64,000 bases of DNA. Origin: Bacteroidaceae bacterium (GTDB taxonomy: Bacteria; Bacteroidota; Bacteroidia; Bacteroidales; Bacteroidaceae). The notes below the pieces were generated by a model. It was not told the DNA's origin and did not search any database. It was given only the letters and a program-made list of their open reading frames with translations. Numbering within the stretch: the stretch's first letter is position 1; each line of letters opens with the position of its first letter. Shown here piece after piece: positions 8,985-18,023 of the stretch. The position numbers and the translations under genes were made by a program. The DNA lies in assembly GCA_017622815.1 (NCBI GenBank), contig JAGAQH010000042.1, forward strand, positions 62,001 through 126,000, given 5' to 3'.

Positions 8985-9187
8985 GTTGATAAGAAATAAC
9001 AATCAACAGATTTAACTGATTAAAACGGCAAAATCGTATACAGATTAGATTCCAGCAACATCTGTTGCCGAGACGTCCGTCTCCAGTATGCTATTCTGAA
9101 GACAAAGATAAATTCATTTATATTTCTCTAAAGAACAGCATTAGTCAGAATCTAATCCCTCCGTGGAATCCGTGTCATCGTGTTGAT
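8985..9187 (-). repeat. Diverged, reverse-oriented copy of folded repeat type Y
   Basis: The inverted ends TTAGATTCC (9045-9053) and GAATCTAA (9148-9155) bound a 111-base core. It contains the GCAAC/GTTGC hairpin (loop ATCT) and a 6-bp GAGACG/CGTCTC hairpin. On the minus strand the order of blocks follows cassette Y of the 27/33-kb copies. Sequence identity is low, but the positions of the stems are kept. Confidence 0.6.
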
Positions 9188-9466
9188 AACACAAATTCGT
9201 TATTCGTTAAACATTAAACATTAACGTTCTCCGTTTTCCTTTCGTCATCTCTTCGCCCTCCGTCGCGTGCAACTACGACCCCTCCAGCGCCAGCGTCAAC
9301 AGTAAGGTAATAACTTTGCGCTATTTGCGTCCTCCGCGTGAGATATAACTTGAAACCTTAAACGTTATTATTCACCTTTGGTTCATCAAGCTAAAGCAGT
9401 CGCAAGCTCATCAAGCTACGCAAGTCAACTTTAAACGTTCAACGTTCAACGTTCAACGTTCCAATA
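9188..9466. other. Gene-free stretch with short repeats
   Basis: No gene is seen. Positions 9434-9461 hold four perfect copies of the 7-mer AACGTTC. Positions 9381-9401 hold a 21-base block that recurs exactly, inverted, at 27136-27156. The remainder is degenerate sequence rich in homopurine and homopyrimidine fragments. Confidence 0.6.
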
Positions 9467-11011
9467 TTATCCCTCCACCAGCCAGCGCTCGATATTACGT
9501 GTTGAACTAGTAATGTTCGCCCCTATCTTGATTACTTTACGGCCATCGGTTGTAAAAGGAAGGGCATAATCCTTGGAATTTATCTGTGCCATAGCCTCCT
9601 CAGCACTGCCATCAAGCTTAAGCTCTATCACATAGACATACTTGTCTGTAGCTATCAGCAAATCTATACGGCCACAAGACGTGTGATATTCTGCCTGAGT
9701 GTAAAAGCCCATAAGCCTGGTAAAGATATACATTACATTTTGGTAATGGTTCTCTAAATCCTTTATAATTTCATAAGGAGTATCCGCCATAAGGGCCTTA
9801 AGGCGCTTCATGAAATCATCAACCCTACATGCACGAACTTCTCTAACAAACTTGCCGATGAATGAAGGCGAGTCTAATTCAGATATGGCAGTGTACATAG
9901 GCATCAGGAAACGTATAAATCCTTCCTCTACCTCCTTGTTTGGAAAATCCAGAGAGTACAACTGCAATTCCTTGTCGTACCCCTTGATGGTAAGATAACC
10001 ACTCTGGTATAGTACTGCTATGGGATTATCTACACTTATCTGTATACTGTCCAGTTCAGAGGCACTGGCCTCGTAGCCAGACAATGCAGAGGGATTGAGG
10101 TCAGCCGCCTTCATCAACTGTACCAGGTATGTTGGTGTACCTGTGCTGAACCAGTAACTGCCGTATTCTCTCTTTTGCAAAGCCAGGAGTACGCTGAACG
10201 GATTGTACATTCCCGAAGCATTGGGGCAGAAGTGGTAGCCATCATAACGCTGGCGCAATGTCTCGTAAGCCTCCTCCTTGCTTTGCTCGTTGGCGACAGC
10301 CAGTTTGCCAATCTCCTCGTCAAAGACATCACGCAGTTCCTGTTGGGATATTCCGCATATTTCATTGTAGCGGTCATCCATGGAAATATCGTTTAGGTTG
10401 TTCAAGTCGCTGAACACACTCACCTTGCTGAACTTGGTCACACCCGTTAGCATGGCAAAACGCAAGTCACCATCAGCGCTCTTAAGCACACCATAGAATG
10501 CCTTCAGAGCATTACGGAACTCCGTCTGCAACTCTTCGTTGCCTATAGCCTGAAGCATGGGCTTGTCATACTCGTCAACAAGAACCACCACATTCCTGCC
10601 AGTCTTCTGCTTGGCAGCACGTATTAACTGACGCAAACGTCCCTCTGGGCTTTTGTCTACAGCCACGCTACCATACATATTTTCATATACGGTAAGCTGA
10701 TCATTAAGCAAGTCATATAAATCCTGAATTATTTTGAAAGGTTTGGCATTCAAATCTATATGCAAGACAGCATGTTCTGCCCATTCCGTTTCCAACTGCT
10801 CTATGGCAAGTCCCTTGAACAAGTGCTTCTTTCCTTGGAAATAAGCTTCCAACGTAGACAACAGCATGCTCTTGCCGAAACGACGAGGACGGCTCAGGAA
10901 GAAGTATTTTCCCCCTGTTGCCATATTATATACGTGTGCTGTTTTATCCACATATATCCAATCGCCCAAACGATTTTCCTCAAACTGCTGTATGCCTATC
11001 GGGAACTTCAT
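9467..11011 (-). CDS. AAA-ATPase-like / PD-(D/E)XK nuclease-like protein
   Basis: This 514-residue protein belongs to the large Bacteroidales family with an N-terminal AAA-ATPase_like domain and a C-terminal PD-(D/E)XK-type domain. The start IGIQQFEENRLGDWIYVDKT, the P-loop SRPRRFGKSMLLSTL and Walker B VVVLVDEYDKPM are clear. The C-terminal GRIDLLIATDKYVYVIELKL gives the D...ExK pattern of the nuclease fold. Such proteins occur in many dispersed copies; their role (mobile or defence-related) is not established. It has its own promoter, with TAACTTTG at 11037-11044 on the minus strand. Confidence 0.85.
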   Translation of the reverse strand: MKFPIGIQQFEENRLGDWIYVDKTAHVYNMATGGKYFFLSRPRRFGKSMLLSTLEAYFQGKKHLFKGLAIEQLETEWAEHAVLHIDLNAKPFKIIQDLYDLLNDQLTVYENMYGSVAVDKSPEGRLRQLIRAAKQKTGRNVVVLVDEYDKPMLQAIGNEELQTEFRNALKAFYGVLKSADGDLRFAMLTGVTKFSKVSVFSDLNNLNDISMDDRYNEICGISQQELRDVFDEEIGKLAVANEQSKEEAYETLRQRYDGYHFCPNASGMYNPFSVLLALQKREYGSYWFSTGTPTYLVQLMKAADLNPSALSGYEASASELDSIQISVDNPIAVLYQSGYLTIKGYDKELQLYSLDFPNKEVEEGFIRFLMPMYTAISELDSPSFIGKFVREVRACRVDDFMKRLKALMADTPYEIIKDLENHYQNVMYIFTRLMGFYTQAEYHTSCGRIDLLIATDKYVYVIELKLDGSAEEAMAQINSKDYALPFTTDGRKVIKIGANITSSTRNIERWLVEG

Positions 11012-11036
11012 AACTTTATCTTTATGTTTTCAGCTA

Positions 11037-11044
11037 CAAAGTTA
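11037..11044 (-). promoter_or_regulatory. -7 promoter element of the AAA/PD-(D/E)XK gene
   Basis: The minus strand reads TAACTTTG; a TTG lies 18 bases upstream. The ATG follows at 25 bases. Confidence 0.55.
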
Positions 11045-11183
11045 TACTTTTTTATCTAAAAACAATATATGCGACCTTCAAGAATTTTTGGCGTTGATTG
11101 TTTTACCTAACGATTATCCGGGAGTTATCCGAGGTATTATGTTATGTACGTCATACCAATCGTATGCTTTTTGACATAATAAA

Positions 11184-11213
11184 CCCCGAAAGTTTTTCGT
11201 CTAACTTTCGGGG
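11184..11213 (-). terminator. Terminator of the polysaccharide operon
   Basis: An 11-bp perfect stem, CCCCGAAAGTT (11184-11194) with AACTTTCGGGG (11203-11213), has an 8-base loop. In the leftward direction it is followed by TTTATTATG. It lies about 90 bases after the last operon stop at 11302. Confidence 0.75.
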
Positions 11214-11301
11214 GTCTATTCAAGTCTTTGCTCTACGCCCTAAATCAAATGAAAGGACAAAAATTGGTTTTATACAAGTCTGCCTATGAGCAGTTCACCT
11301 T

Positions 11302-12396
11302 TCAATAACCATGATATTTCCTCCATGTAAAATGCCATATCTTAAACAATGGAGTCCATAGTACTTCAGATGGATAACTTCTGATAAAACGAAGATTACG
11401 TATTGTCCTACGAAGGAAAACATGCAGTGCACTCTCGTTTGCAACACGCTTTATGCGTTTGTCATAATGTCCGAAATTACCTGCCTGCATTATTTCGTTC
11501 AGTAGGAAACGTCCTTCCTTCTCATCTGGTGGTAAAAGCAGAAACGCATCCTTCATCCCGAATACCGTTTGCAACACATACATTACAGCTCCAGCAAAAC
11601 GTAACATCTTCAAAGACCTCAGTATATTCAGTGTTTCACTTCGTTCCTCTTCTGTAAAACCTTGGCATAATACATGGTAATAATCCATCAATTGCCTTAG
11701 GCCTATTCCTTCTCCAAACAAGTGACGATAAATATGTACCAAGATAAACACGCGGTTAAACTCCAACGGAGGTACCGGCAACAGTTTGTAACAACAGCTT
11801 CCATCCTCTGAAATAACAAGGTGCTCCTCGTTACAGAAAATCTTCTTGGAATACTGGCGGAAGAAGTTCTGCAATGTTCTGTTGGTAAAATAACAATTCA
11901 TCCATGAAGGAGTAAAGTGAACCTCTATTTCTGTCCCCCCTATAGGACATATTGATACATTGTGATAAACAGGAGCATTCTTCGGTGAATAATCAGACAC
12001 CCAATTCATTATTGTCTTTCTGTCACCCTCAATCCAAATATCTATATCACCAGGAACCCTATATTCCCCTTTTGCATAAAGTTGGGCCATTCCTTGCCCT
12101 TTTAGTATAACTGATTTAAAACCATCCTTGAGGAAACGGTTAGCGACAGCCAAGGATTTTCGGTCTTGCTCAGCATTCCTCACCTTTATCAGGTTTGCCA
12201 AGGAGTACCATTGCATCAACAACATTTTAGGTGGTCTTTGCTCCACAGGCAATAGCTCTATTCCTGTAAAGGCAATACCTACCAAAGTTTGTTCTTGGGC
12301 GAAAGAAAACAGTTCAGTCCATTCCGTCTCTGATGGAGTTACAGACAAACATTCCCTATTGCCCAAGGCAATTTGTAACAGTTCGAAAAATAACAT
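11302..12396 (-). CDS. Nucleotidyltransferase-fold protein of polysaccharide loci (NTP_transf_5-like)
   Basis: This 364-residue protein carries a nucleotidyltransferase-fold metal motif, VPGDIDIWIEGD, around residues 114-125. It is preceded by FKSVILKGQGMAQLYAKGEY, which is characteristic of the uncharacterised PF14907-type family. These proteins are often the last gene in surface-polysaccharide or exopolysaccharide clusters, as here. The donor and acceptor are unknown; a role in phospho-modification or priming of a glycan is speculative. It is the terminal gene of the leftward operon, 57 bases after the WecG-like gene. Confidence 0.75.
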   Translation of the reverse strand: MLFFELLQIALGNRECLSVTPSETEWTELFSFAQEQTLVGIAFTGIELLPVEQRPPKMLLMQWYSLANLIKVRNAEQDRKSLAVANRFLKDGFKSVILKGQGMAQLYAKGEYRVPGDIDIWIEGDRKTIMNWVSDYSPKNAPVYHNVSICPIGGTEIEVHFTPSWMNCYFTNRTLQNFFRQYSKKIFCNEEHLVISEDGSCCYKLLPVPPLEFNRVFILVHIYRHLFGEGIGLRQLMDYYHVLCQGFTEEERSETLNILRSLKMLRFAGAVMYVLQTVFGMKDAFLLLPPDEKEGRFLLNEIMQAGNFGHYDKRIKRVANESALHVFLRRTIRNLRFIRSYPSEVLWTPLFKIWHFTWRKYHGY

Positions 12397-12453
12397 TAAA
12401 AGGTCTCCCTCCCCTTCTCTGTTTACAAAAATCCCATCCCCTCAACCAATGAA

Positions 12454-13161
12454 TCAAATCATTCCTAATTGCACCATCAACCAATATCGGTTTAGATGTA
12501 TCTGTCGCTTTATTCGCGAAGGCTGTCTAATCAATCTATATGCAAATTCCAGATTATGATCTACCCACCATTTCGGAGCACGCTTTACATTTCCTGTATA
12601 TACATCAAAACTACCACCCAAGCCTTGATATATAGCAGGATGTCTTTGCATCATTTCCTCCATCAGCAGTTCCTGCTTTGGCGAACCCATTGCAACGAAG
12701 ACAACGTCCGGTTTCTTTGATGCAATATCATCTATCAAGGCCTGTTTTTCCTCATCTGTTTTAATGTAACCGTTTCTGTAGTTCGCTATTTGGATTCCCG
12801 GGAAATGTTCTTTAAGTTTCTGAATTGTCTGTTCTATTACCTCTTGTTTCCCTCCAACCAGATAAAAGGACTTTCCCTTCTTGTATGTCGCATATATGAT
12901 ACTTAGCCAAAGCTCACATCCGGGAATTTTGACGGCATCTCTATAACCCTTTTTCTTCAATGCCATCACAGCCCCATATCCATCACAATACCCTATGTTA
13001 CGATTTATTATAGAACGTGTCTCTGGTGTTGCATGCAAAATCTTCTCTGCATTTATAGCAACCAGGATACCCTTCTTCTCACTAACATAATCTAATAAAT
13101 CCTCACGCGAAGTAAAAGGATGCACCTTCACTCCATTCAGTTCTACTCTATTGTCTTGCAT
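12454..13161 (-). CDS. WecG/TagA/CpsF family glycosyltransferase (GT26)
   Basis: This 235-residue membrane-associated GT26 transferase shows family hallmarks: IGYCDGYGAVMALKKKG, VFVAMGSPKQELLMEE, GLGGSFDVYTGNVKRAPKWW and HNLEFAYRLIRQPSRI. WecG-type enzymes add ManNAcA, and TagA-type enzymes add ManNAc, to lipid-linked GlcNAc. The wecB/wecC genes at 30.7-33.0 kb would supply UDP-ManNAcA, so a WecG-like second-sugar transfer is a reasonable inference. It lies between the acetyltransferase (15-base gap) and the nucleotidyltransferase. Confidence 0.9.
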   Translation of the reverse strand: MQDNRVELNGVKVHPFTSREDLLDYVSEKKGILVAINAEKILHATPETRSIINRNIGYCDGYGAVMALKKKGYRDAVKIPGCELWLSIIYATYKKGKSFYLVGGKQEVIEQTIQKLKEHFPGIQIANYRNGYIKTDEEKQALIDDIASKKPDVVFVAMGSPKQELLMEEMMQRHPAIYQGLGGSFDVYTGNVKRAPKWWVDHNLEFAYRLIRQPSRIKRQIHLNRYWLMVQLGMI

Positions 13162-13176
13162 CTTGATTCAGATTAA

Positions 13177-13593
13177 TTATTCTAACTGTCCAAATTTGCC
13201 GGTATTAATTCCTTCTTTTATTATTTTTGCCGGATTTCCTGCAACAATACAATTTGGGGGCACATCCTTTGTTACAATAGCTCCACTTCCAACAATAACT
13301 TCATCACCAATTGTCACACCACACATAATAATTGCGTTTGCTCCAATAAAACAACGTTTACCTATAAATGTGTCTTTATGAATTCCTCTTGAGAAGTCGT
13401 GTGTAAATACTATTGCTCCCGATGCAATATAGCTTTCTTCACCTATATGTATTCCTTTAGGATTTGTCTTGTCAAGTTTTGCTCCGTATGAAATGCGTGC
13501 CTTTTTATCGATATTCATTCCGTAAATCCTGCAAAGAATAAAGTGTCTGATGCTTATAACTACTAACCTTACAACATTTCTTATAGTCCTCAT
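13177..13593 (-). CDS. Left-handed beta-helix acyltransferase (CysE/LacA/NodL-like)
   Basis: This 138-residue protein is made of hexapeptide repeats, seen in KLDKTNPKGIHIGEESYIAS, GAIVFTHDFSRGIHKDTFIG and CFIGANAIIMCGVTIGDEVI, ending with VPPNCIVAGNPAKIIKEG. It belongs to the trimeric acyl-CoA-dependent O- or N-acyltransferases that decorate sugars, normally with acetyl groups. The basic N-terminus (VVRLVVISIRHFILCRIYG) may be amphipathic. The start overlaps the previous stop by 4 bases (ATGA). Confidence 0.85.
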   Translation of the reverse strand: MRTIRNVVRLVVISIRHFILCRIYGMNIDKKARISYGAKLDKTNPKGIHIGEESYIASGAIVFTHDFSRGIHKDTFIGKRCFIGANAIIMCGVTIGDEVIVGSGAIVTKDVPPNCIVAGNPAKIIKEGINTGKFGQLE

Positions 13594-14807
13594 AATTCTA
13601 CTGTATTATTAATGTAGTAACTCATGCCATAGAACATCCAGGCATTAGGCCAGCGCATATAACAAGTTTTATTTACTGAACGACCTGTCCTTTGGAAATA
13701 GAAATATCCCTTTTTGTCTTGCATATTATCAATTGCCCACTTGAGACATTTTGCCATTAGTGCTGTTGTATATTCATCATATTTCTTCAACTTATGTATT
13801 GTGGGTATTGCTTGAGCAACACAATGAAGGTCTACTGTGTCGTTCTCAGTACTGTTGTCGTAGTATTTTGCTAATCCTGTTTCGGGAATAAAATAGTTTT
13901 CAATCCAATATTTGTAACCTTTTTCAATGTTTTCTGCAAATGATGTATCGTCGCACATCTGTTGGTAAATAGCCAGGCTCTCAAGTTTAAAACCTGTGTG
14001 GAAACTATCTCGCCATTTGTTTCTTACCTGGTCGCTATGAGGAAACGAACCATCTGCATTTTGTTCGTCACACACAGCTTGTGCTGATGCACGTGCTGCA
14101 TTCTTGTATTCTTCGTTTCTTGTGTATTTGTAGATTAATGCAAGCGTCTTTGTTCCGAGTAGTGTTGCATTATACACCGCTCTATTATCAAGCGGAGAGT
14201 ATGAAAACATAAAACCATTAGTTTTTTCAATTCTGTTCAGGTTGTTTAAAATGAATCCTGCAGATGATAGCGCTGTATCTAGATACTGCTTATTTCTGGT
14301 TATTTCGTATGCACTCAAAAGTGCTTCTACCACAAACGACGTTGCAACAACTGTTGGTGTGTTTATTGGCAAAAAAAAAGCTTTAGACTGCCAATCAAAC
14401 GTATACCCCCAACATGCACCGCTATACCCTTTTGACTGCATGGATATGAGCAGTTCTGCAAGTTCGTTTATCTGTTTCTCGATATCCTTTAGAGTTCCAA
14501 ACTCTTTTCCAAGACCCGCGTTGTTTTTTACAGCATGGTATAGGTTGCAATATCCACTAAGGAACAATCCTATGCCTTTCGCATTATGCTGTTTAGGAAC
14601 CATTGCTATACGGCGAAGGTTAAACGGGCAGCGCTTGAATCCTTGGATAACTACAAGACGGCACAAAGCGGAATTCTTAAAGAACGGAAGGAATTGGAAT
14701 ACCTTGGAGTTCAATCCATCGTATGGATCCCAACCTTTGAATTGTTCTGCTTCACAGAATTTTTTTAATTCTTTGAAGGATGATATAATATACATATTTT
14801 TATTCAT
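13590..14807 (-). CDS. Six-hairpin-fold protein of polysaccharide loci, function unknown
   Basis: This 405-residue protein has many repeated helical hairpins with the look of an (alpha/alpha)6 barrel: SKGYSGACWGYTFDWQSKAF, FVVEALLSAYEITRNKQYLD, ARASAQAVCDEQNADGSFPH and FHTGFKLESLAIYQQMC. Homologues are sometimes labelled delta-aminolevulinic acid dehydratase, but the sequence has no such TIM-barrel features. A six-hairpin glycosidase or lyase-like role on the glycan is plausible but unproven. It overlaps its upstream GT4 gene by 8 bases and the acetyltransferase by 4, so it is translationally coupled within the operon. Confidence 0.7.
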   Translation of the reverse strand: MNKNMYIISSFKELKKFCEAEQFKGWDPYDGLNSKVFQFLPFFKNSALCRLVVIQGFKRCPFNLRRIAMVPKQHNAKGIGLFLSGYCNLYHAVKNNAGLGKEFGTLKDIEKQINELAELLISMQSKGYSGACWGYTFDWQSKAFFLPINTPTVVATSFVVEALLSAYEITRNKQYLDTALSSAGFILNNLNRIEKTNGFMFSYSPLDNRAVYNATLLGTKTLALIYKYTRNEEYKNAARASAQAVCDEQNADGSFPHSDQVRNKWRDSFHTGFKLESLAIYQQMCDDTSFAENIEKGYKYWIENYFIPETGLAKYYDNSTENDTVDLHCVAQAIPTIHKLKKYDEYTTALMAKCLKWAIDNMQDKKGYFYFQRTGRSVNKTCYMRWPNAWMFYGMSYYINNTVEL

Positions 14808-15843
14808 ATTGCTTTAAAATATTTTCTATTTTATTAGCAACCTGGGATGCCATAAAATTTTTCATAGCATAATTATAATTGTAAATAGAGATCTCTTTGT
14901 TTTTTAGAGGATTATTTATATACGATTCAATGACTTTTGCATACTCTTGCGGGTCAAGGCTTTCTATTAGCAGTCCCATCTTGTCGTTCTCAAAAAAGTC
15001 GCATATACCACCTACAGGGCGTGTGATTATTGGAAGACCGAAGGCCATTGCTTCTAGTACACTTGTAGGCATTCCTTCTCCGTGTGTTGGTAAGATGTAT
15101 ATATTGGCTGTATTAAATTCATTTATAAGAGTGTCACCAGATATGCTTCCAAGAAAGTCTACTGCAATGTTGTTGTCTATTGCATATTGCTTGGCATTTT
15201 TAAGTTCCCCGCCTGTTCCGGCAACTCTAAATTTTATTCCCTTGTCTTTCTCTTGTAGAATTTTTACAGCATCCAATGCGGTGTAGATTCCTTTTGCTTT
15301 TTCAATGCGTGCAAGAAAAAGTATATTTTGGGTGTTATAGTTTTTTGTTGCAATATCAAATCCATCAATTAATCTATTATCAACTTTTGTTGTAGTGAGG
15401 TGGATAGGGGCTGTTACTCCCCACGATTTTACAATATTGGCAAACTCTTTTGCAAGAATAAGAATACATTCGCATTTGTTGAGATTGTTCCTCAAATATT
15501 CCGTGTTTAAATATTTGATGGTATCGGTATTGAATCCGTGAAAAAATATTGCGGTTTTCTTTCCAAATAACTTTGCGATCTTCAGGAACAAGAAATCTCG
15601 TTTTATTGCACTCTTTCCTAAAGAGGGATTAAGCAGTATAATATCTGGTTGCAGAAAAATAATCTTTACTATAAACTTTACTATGTCAAATGGCAACCAA
15701 TATACACCATTGCCCGATTTTTCGCTTCGTTTGCCAATCTGGTTATAGATTACCTTTTCGTTCCAATATGGCTTAAGACCTTTGTAATGGTTTGCTACGC
15801 CACCTGCTAGGGATAGGTGTGGGGTATTTATTAGAATTTTCAT
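14800..15843 (-). CDS. GT4 family glycosyltransferase
   Basis: This 347-residue GT-B retaining transferase begins MKILINTPHLSLAGGVANHY, a nucleotide-sugar transferase N-terminus. The donor-binding domain has ILFLARIEKAKGIYTALDA and the EX7E motif in HGEGMPTSVLEAMAFGLPII, followed by TRPVGGICDFF. It is cytoplasmic and membrane-associated, adding one sugar to the lipid-linked repeat unit. Donor and linkage cannot be read from the sequence. Base composition is clearly more AT-rich than the flanking housekeeping genes. Confidence 0.88.
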   Translation of the reverse strand: MKILINTPHLSLAGGVANHYKGLKPYWNEKVIYNQIGKRSEKSGNGVYWLPFDIVKFIVKIIFLQPDIILLNPSLGKSAIKRDFLFLKIAKLFGKKTAIFFHGFNTDTIKYLNTEYLRNNLNKCECILILAKEFANIVKSWGVTAPIHLTTTKVDNRLIDGFDIATKNYNTQNILFLARIEKAKGIYTALDAVKILQEKDKGIKFRVAGTGGELKNAKQYAIDNNIAVDFLGSISGDTLINEFNTANIYILPTHGEGMPTSVLEAMAFGLPIITRPVGGICDFFENDKMGLLIESLDPQEYAKVIESYINNPLKNKEISIYNYNYAMKNFMASQVANKIENILKQYE

Positions 15844-15847
15844 AATT

Positions 15848-16939
15848 TTATTTCAGTAGATTCTTGTAAACTTCGTAGTACTTGCTAACACAAACTTCTA
15901 TCGTGTAGTTCTCTTCGTAGCCTTTTATTATCTGTTGCTTGTTGATAACAAAATCATTGTCAAAAATCTTTGCCACAGTATTGTAAAAGTCTTCTGTTTC
16001 AAATGTAGGGCACAACAAACCATTCTTTCCATCTGTGATTACATCTACAACTCCACCGGCTGGCGTGCTTATGGGGATACAACCCATAGACATTGCCTCA
16101 AGCAATGATAGTGGCAGTCCTTCATAAAGTGATGACAGTACAAAATAGTCGGCACAGGCAAGGTAGTCGCCTACATTTTGTTTTGCACCTAACATCTTGA
16201 CATATCCTGTGTCATTCAAGTGCATGTATGGGCTATTGTCAAAGCCCGCACCAATTACAATAAGCAAGAATTCTTTGCTGCTATTGTGAAGTTTTGTAAA
16301 TGCATCGAAAAGCAACTTCTGATTTTTTTCTTTTGAATATCTTGCTACGTGAATGAATACAGGGATATCTTTATTTTGCCTGTAATCTGCAATTTCGTCT
16401 TGTACAGACTTGTATTTATCTGTCGTTCCCAATCTGGCGCGGCCGTTTGTAATGCAAATGGCATTGTCCTGTTTGTAGAAGTCTATATATGACTGTTGAC
16501 AGATATTGGAAATTGTCACTGGTTGTATACGCTTCTTGAACAACCACTTCTGGAATCCACGTAGCCATTGGAAACTTATGGCTTTGTTGGCAAGCGTGTG
16601 TAATGTCTGTAAATATTTAGCTTTCCTATAGAACATAGCCGGCAGATATATAAGTATAGGACTGCAATGTATGTGTACAATGTCTGGCTTAATTTGTTTG
16701 ATGGCTTTGTATACACCTGTAATGCTCTTGAGTGATAAGCCATTTGATGCTCCTATGTCGGTGTGTATTACTTGTGGTGATAACGTGCTGAGGTAATGGC
16801 AATGTTTTGGAGTGTTTGCATTTATAGTCAACAAAAACACTTCGTTGTTGTTGTTGTTTACAAGTTCATTACAGGTATCAACAACAAAACGCTCACCTCC
16901 ACCTTGTGAAAGATTATATATTATTTGAAGTATTCTCAT
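15848..16939 (-). CDS. GT4 family glycosyltransferase
   Basis: This 363-residue GT-B transferase starts MRILQIIYNLSQGGGERFVV, a typical glycine-rich acceptor-side loop. It has VFIHVARYSKEKNQKLLFDA and the EX7E motif in LYEGLPLSLLEAMSMGCIPI, followed by STPAGGVVDVI. It is 4 bases from the next gene and overlaps the upstream GT by 4, indicating tight coupling. It probably adds a sugar to the undecaprenyl-linked repeat unit; donor unknown. Confidence 0.88.
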   Translation of the reverse strand: MRILQIIYNLSQGGGERFVVDTCNELVNNNNNEVFLLTINANTPKHCHYLSTLSPQVIHTDIGASNGLSLKSITGVYKAIKQIKPDIVHIHCSPILIYLPAMFYRKAKYLQTLHTLANKAISFQWLRGFQKWLFKKRIQPVTISNICQQSYIDFYKQDNAICITNGRARLGTTDKYKSVQDEIADYRQNKDIPVFIHVARYSKEKNQKLLFDAFTKLHNSSKEFLLIVIGAGFDNSPYMHLNDTGYVKMLGAKQNVGDYLACADYFVLSSLYEGLPLSLLEAMSMGCIPISTPAGGVVDVITDGKNGLLCPTFETEDFYNTVAKIFDNDFVINKQQIIKGYEENYTIEVCVSKYYEVYKNLLK

Positions 16940-17997
16940 TGTCGTATATCTAACATTTGCATTAACTTGTCATACATATTTTCAGGGCTATGAGCATCTG
17001 CGAAGTATTTCTTTATAGCTTTTTGTTTCTCATTGTAATTTTTGCTATCTATAATCTGTGGAATGTTTTCATTCATCTCCTCATATTCTGTCACAAGTGT
17101 ACCAAGATTATGCTTTTGGATAATGTCACTTGGTGCAAATGTAGTCAATACCGGTATGTTGTTCGACCATGCTTGCAGGAATGTGTTGGGAAATCCTTCC
17201 ATTGTGGATGTGCAAACAAAACAACGTGCGTGTGTAAAAATCTCGTTTACTTCATTGAATGGTTTGCCACCGAGGAATTTCAGATTAGGAATATTTGCTG
17301 CTTCTTTCTCGCAGGCTTCATATAATCCTTTGTCATATCTGCCACCCACCATGGTGAACTTGTACAGCGGGTTATCCTTGGCAAGTTTGATGAACCAATC
17401 GGGGTGCTTGAGTTCTCTGAAATTACTCACCCAAAGGAAATCAATATCCTTGTCATTGGTGTCGTTGTTGTTCGTCGGCCATATATTGGGTATTATAATA
17501 CACTCCTTATCTCCGTAGTTTTTCAATACAAGTTTTTTCTGTTGCTCGTTCTGTGCAACAACGTAGTTTATTCTTTTTATTCCTTTGCGATATAACCTTT
17601 TGTCTCTTTCTGCATTTATCAGTTCTTCGCCAATAATAAAGTCGGAATTGCTGGCACCAAAGAACACAAGCTTTGCATTCACAAGTCTTGTCCACAGCGA
17701 CAAGTAGAATGTATTCCTTGAAGCGCCACGCGCGATAATAACTTGGGGTCTTTTGACTACAATGTAGTAAAATGACATAATAAACTCAATTAATATTCCG
17801 ATGTAACGAATGTTGGGGAATTTCAGAAAAGAAACGTTGTTATATTCTTTCTGTTTTTTTTCAGACAGTGAATATACTTTCCAACCCTTTTGTGCAAATA
17901 TATGGGCCCAGTAGCTCATTTGTATTGCCAAGCCACCAGGATTACCTTCGTTGCGATATAGTTTGTCGACAAATGTCGTCCAAATGAATACTTTCAT
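16936..17997 (-). CDS. GT4 family glycosyltransferase with variant EX7E motif
   Basis: This 353-residue GT-B transferase begins MKVFIWTTFVDKLYRNEGNP and contains FLWVSNFRELKHPDWFIKLA. The donor-site motif reads STMEGFPNTFLQAWSNNIPV, so the second glutamate of EX7E is Gln. Gln at this place occurs in other members of this GT4 branch, so activity is still expected. It is the first of three consecutive GT4 genes in transcription order, 26 bases after wzy, and overlaps the next by 4 bases. Confidence 0.85.
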   Translation of the reverse strand: MKVFIWTTFVDKLYRNEGNPGGLAIQMSYWAHIFAQKGWKVYSLSEKKQKEYNNVSFLKFPNIRYIGILIEFIMSFYYIVVKRPQVIIARGASRNTFYLSLWTRLVNAKLVFFGASNSDFIIGEELINAERDKRLYRKGIKRINYVVAQNEQQKKLVLKNYGDKECIIIPNIWPTNNNDTNDKDIDFLWVSNFRELKHPDWFIKLAKDNPLYKFTMVGGRYDKGLYEACEKEAANIPNLKFLGGKPFNEVNEIFTHARCFVCTSTMEGFPNTFLQAWSNNIPVLTTFAPSDIIQKHNLGTLVTEYEEMNENIPQIIDSKNYNEKQKAIKKYFADAHSPENMYDKLMQMLDIRQ

Positions 17998-18023
17998 AGC
18001 CTATGAGCGTTATAATGTTTGAC

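Noticed and set aside
9434-9461. Possible CRISPR-like array from AACGTTC repeats
   Set aside because: The 7-base units are contiguous with no spacers and there are no cas genes in the window.
13590-14807. Delta-aminolevulinic acid dehydratase
   Set aside because: The name is attached to similar proteins, but the sequence shows repeated helical hairpins and none of the metal or Schiff-base lysine motifs of that enzyme.
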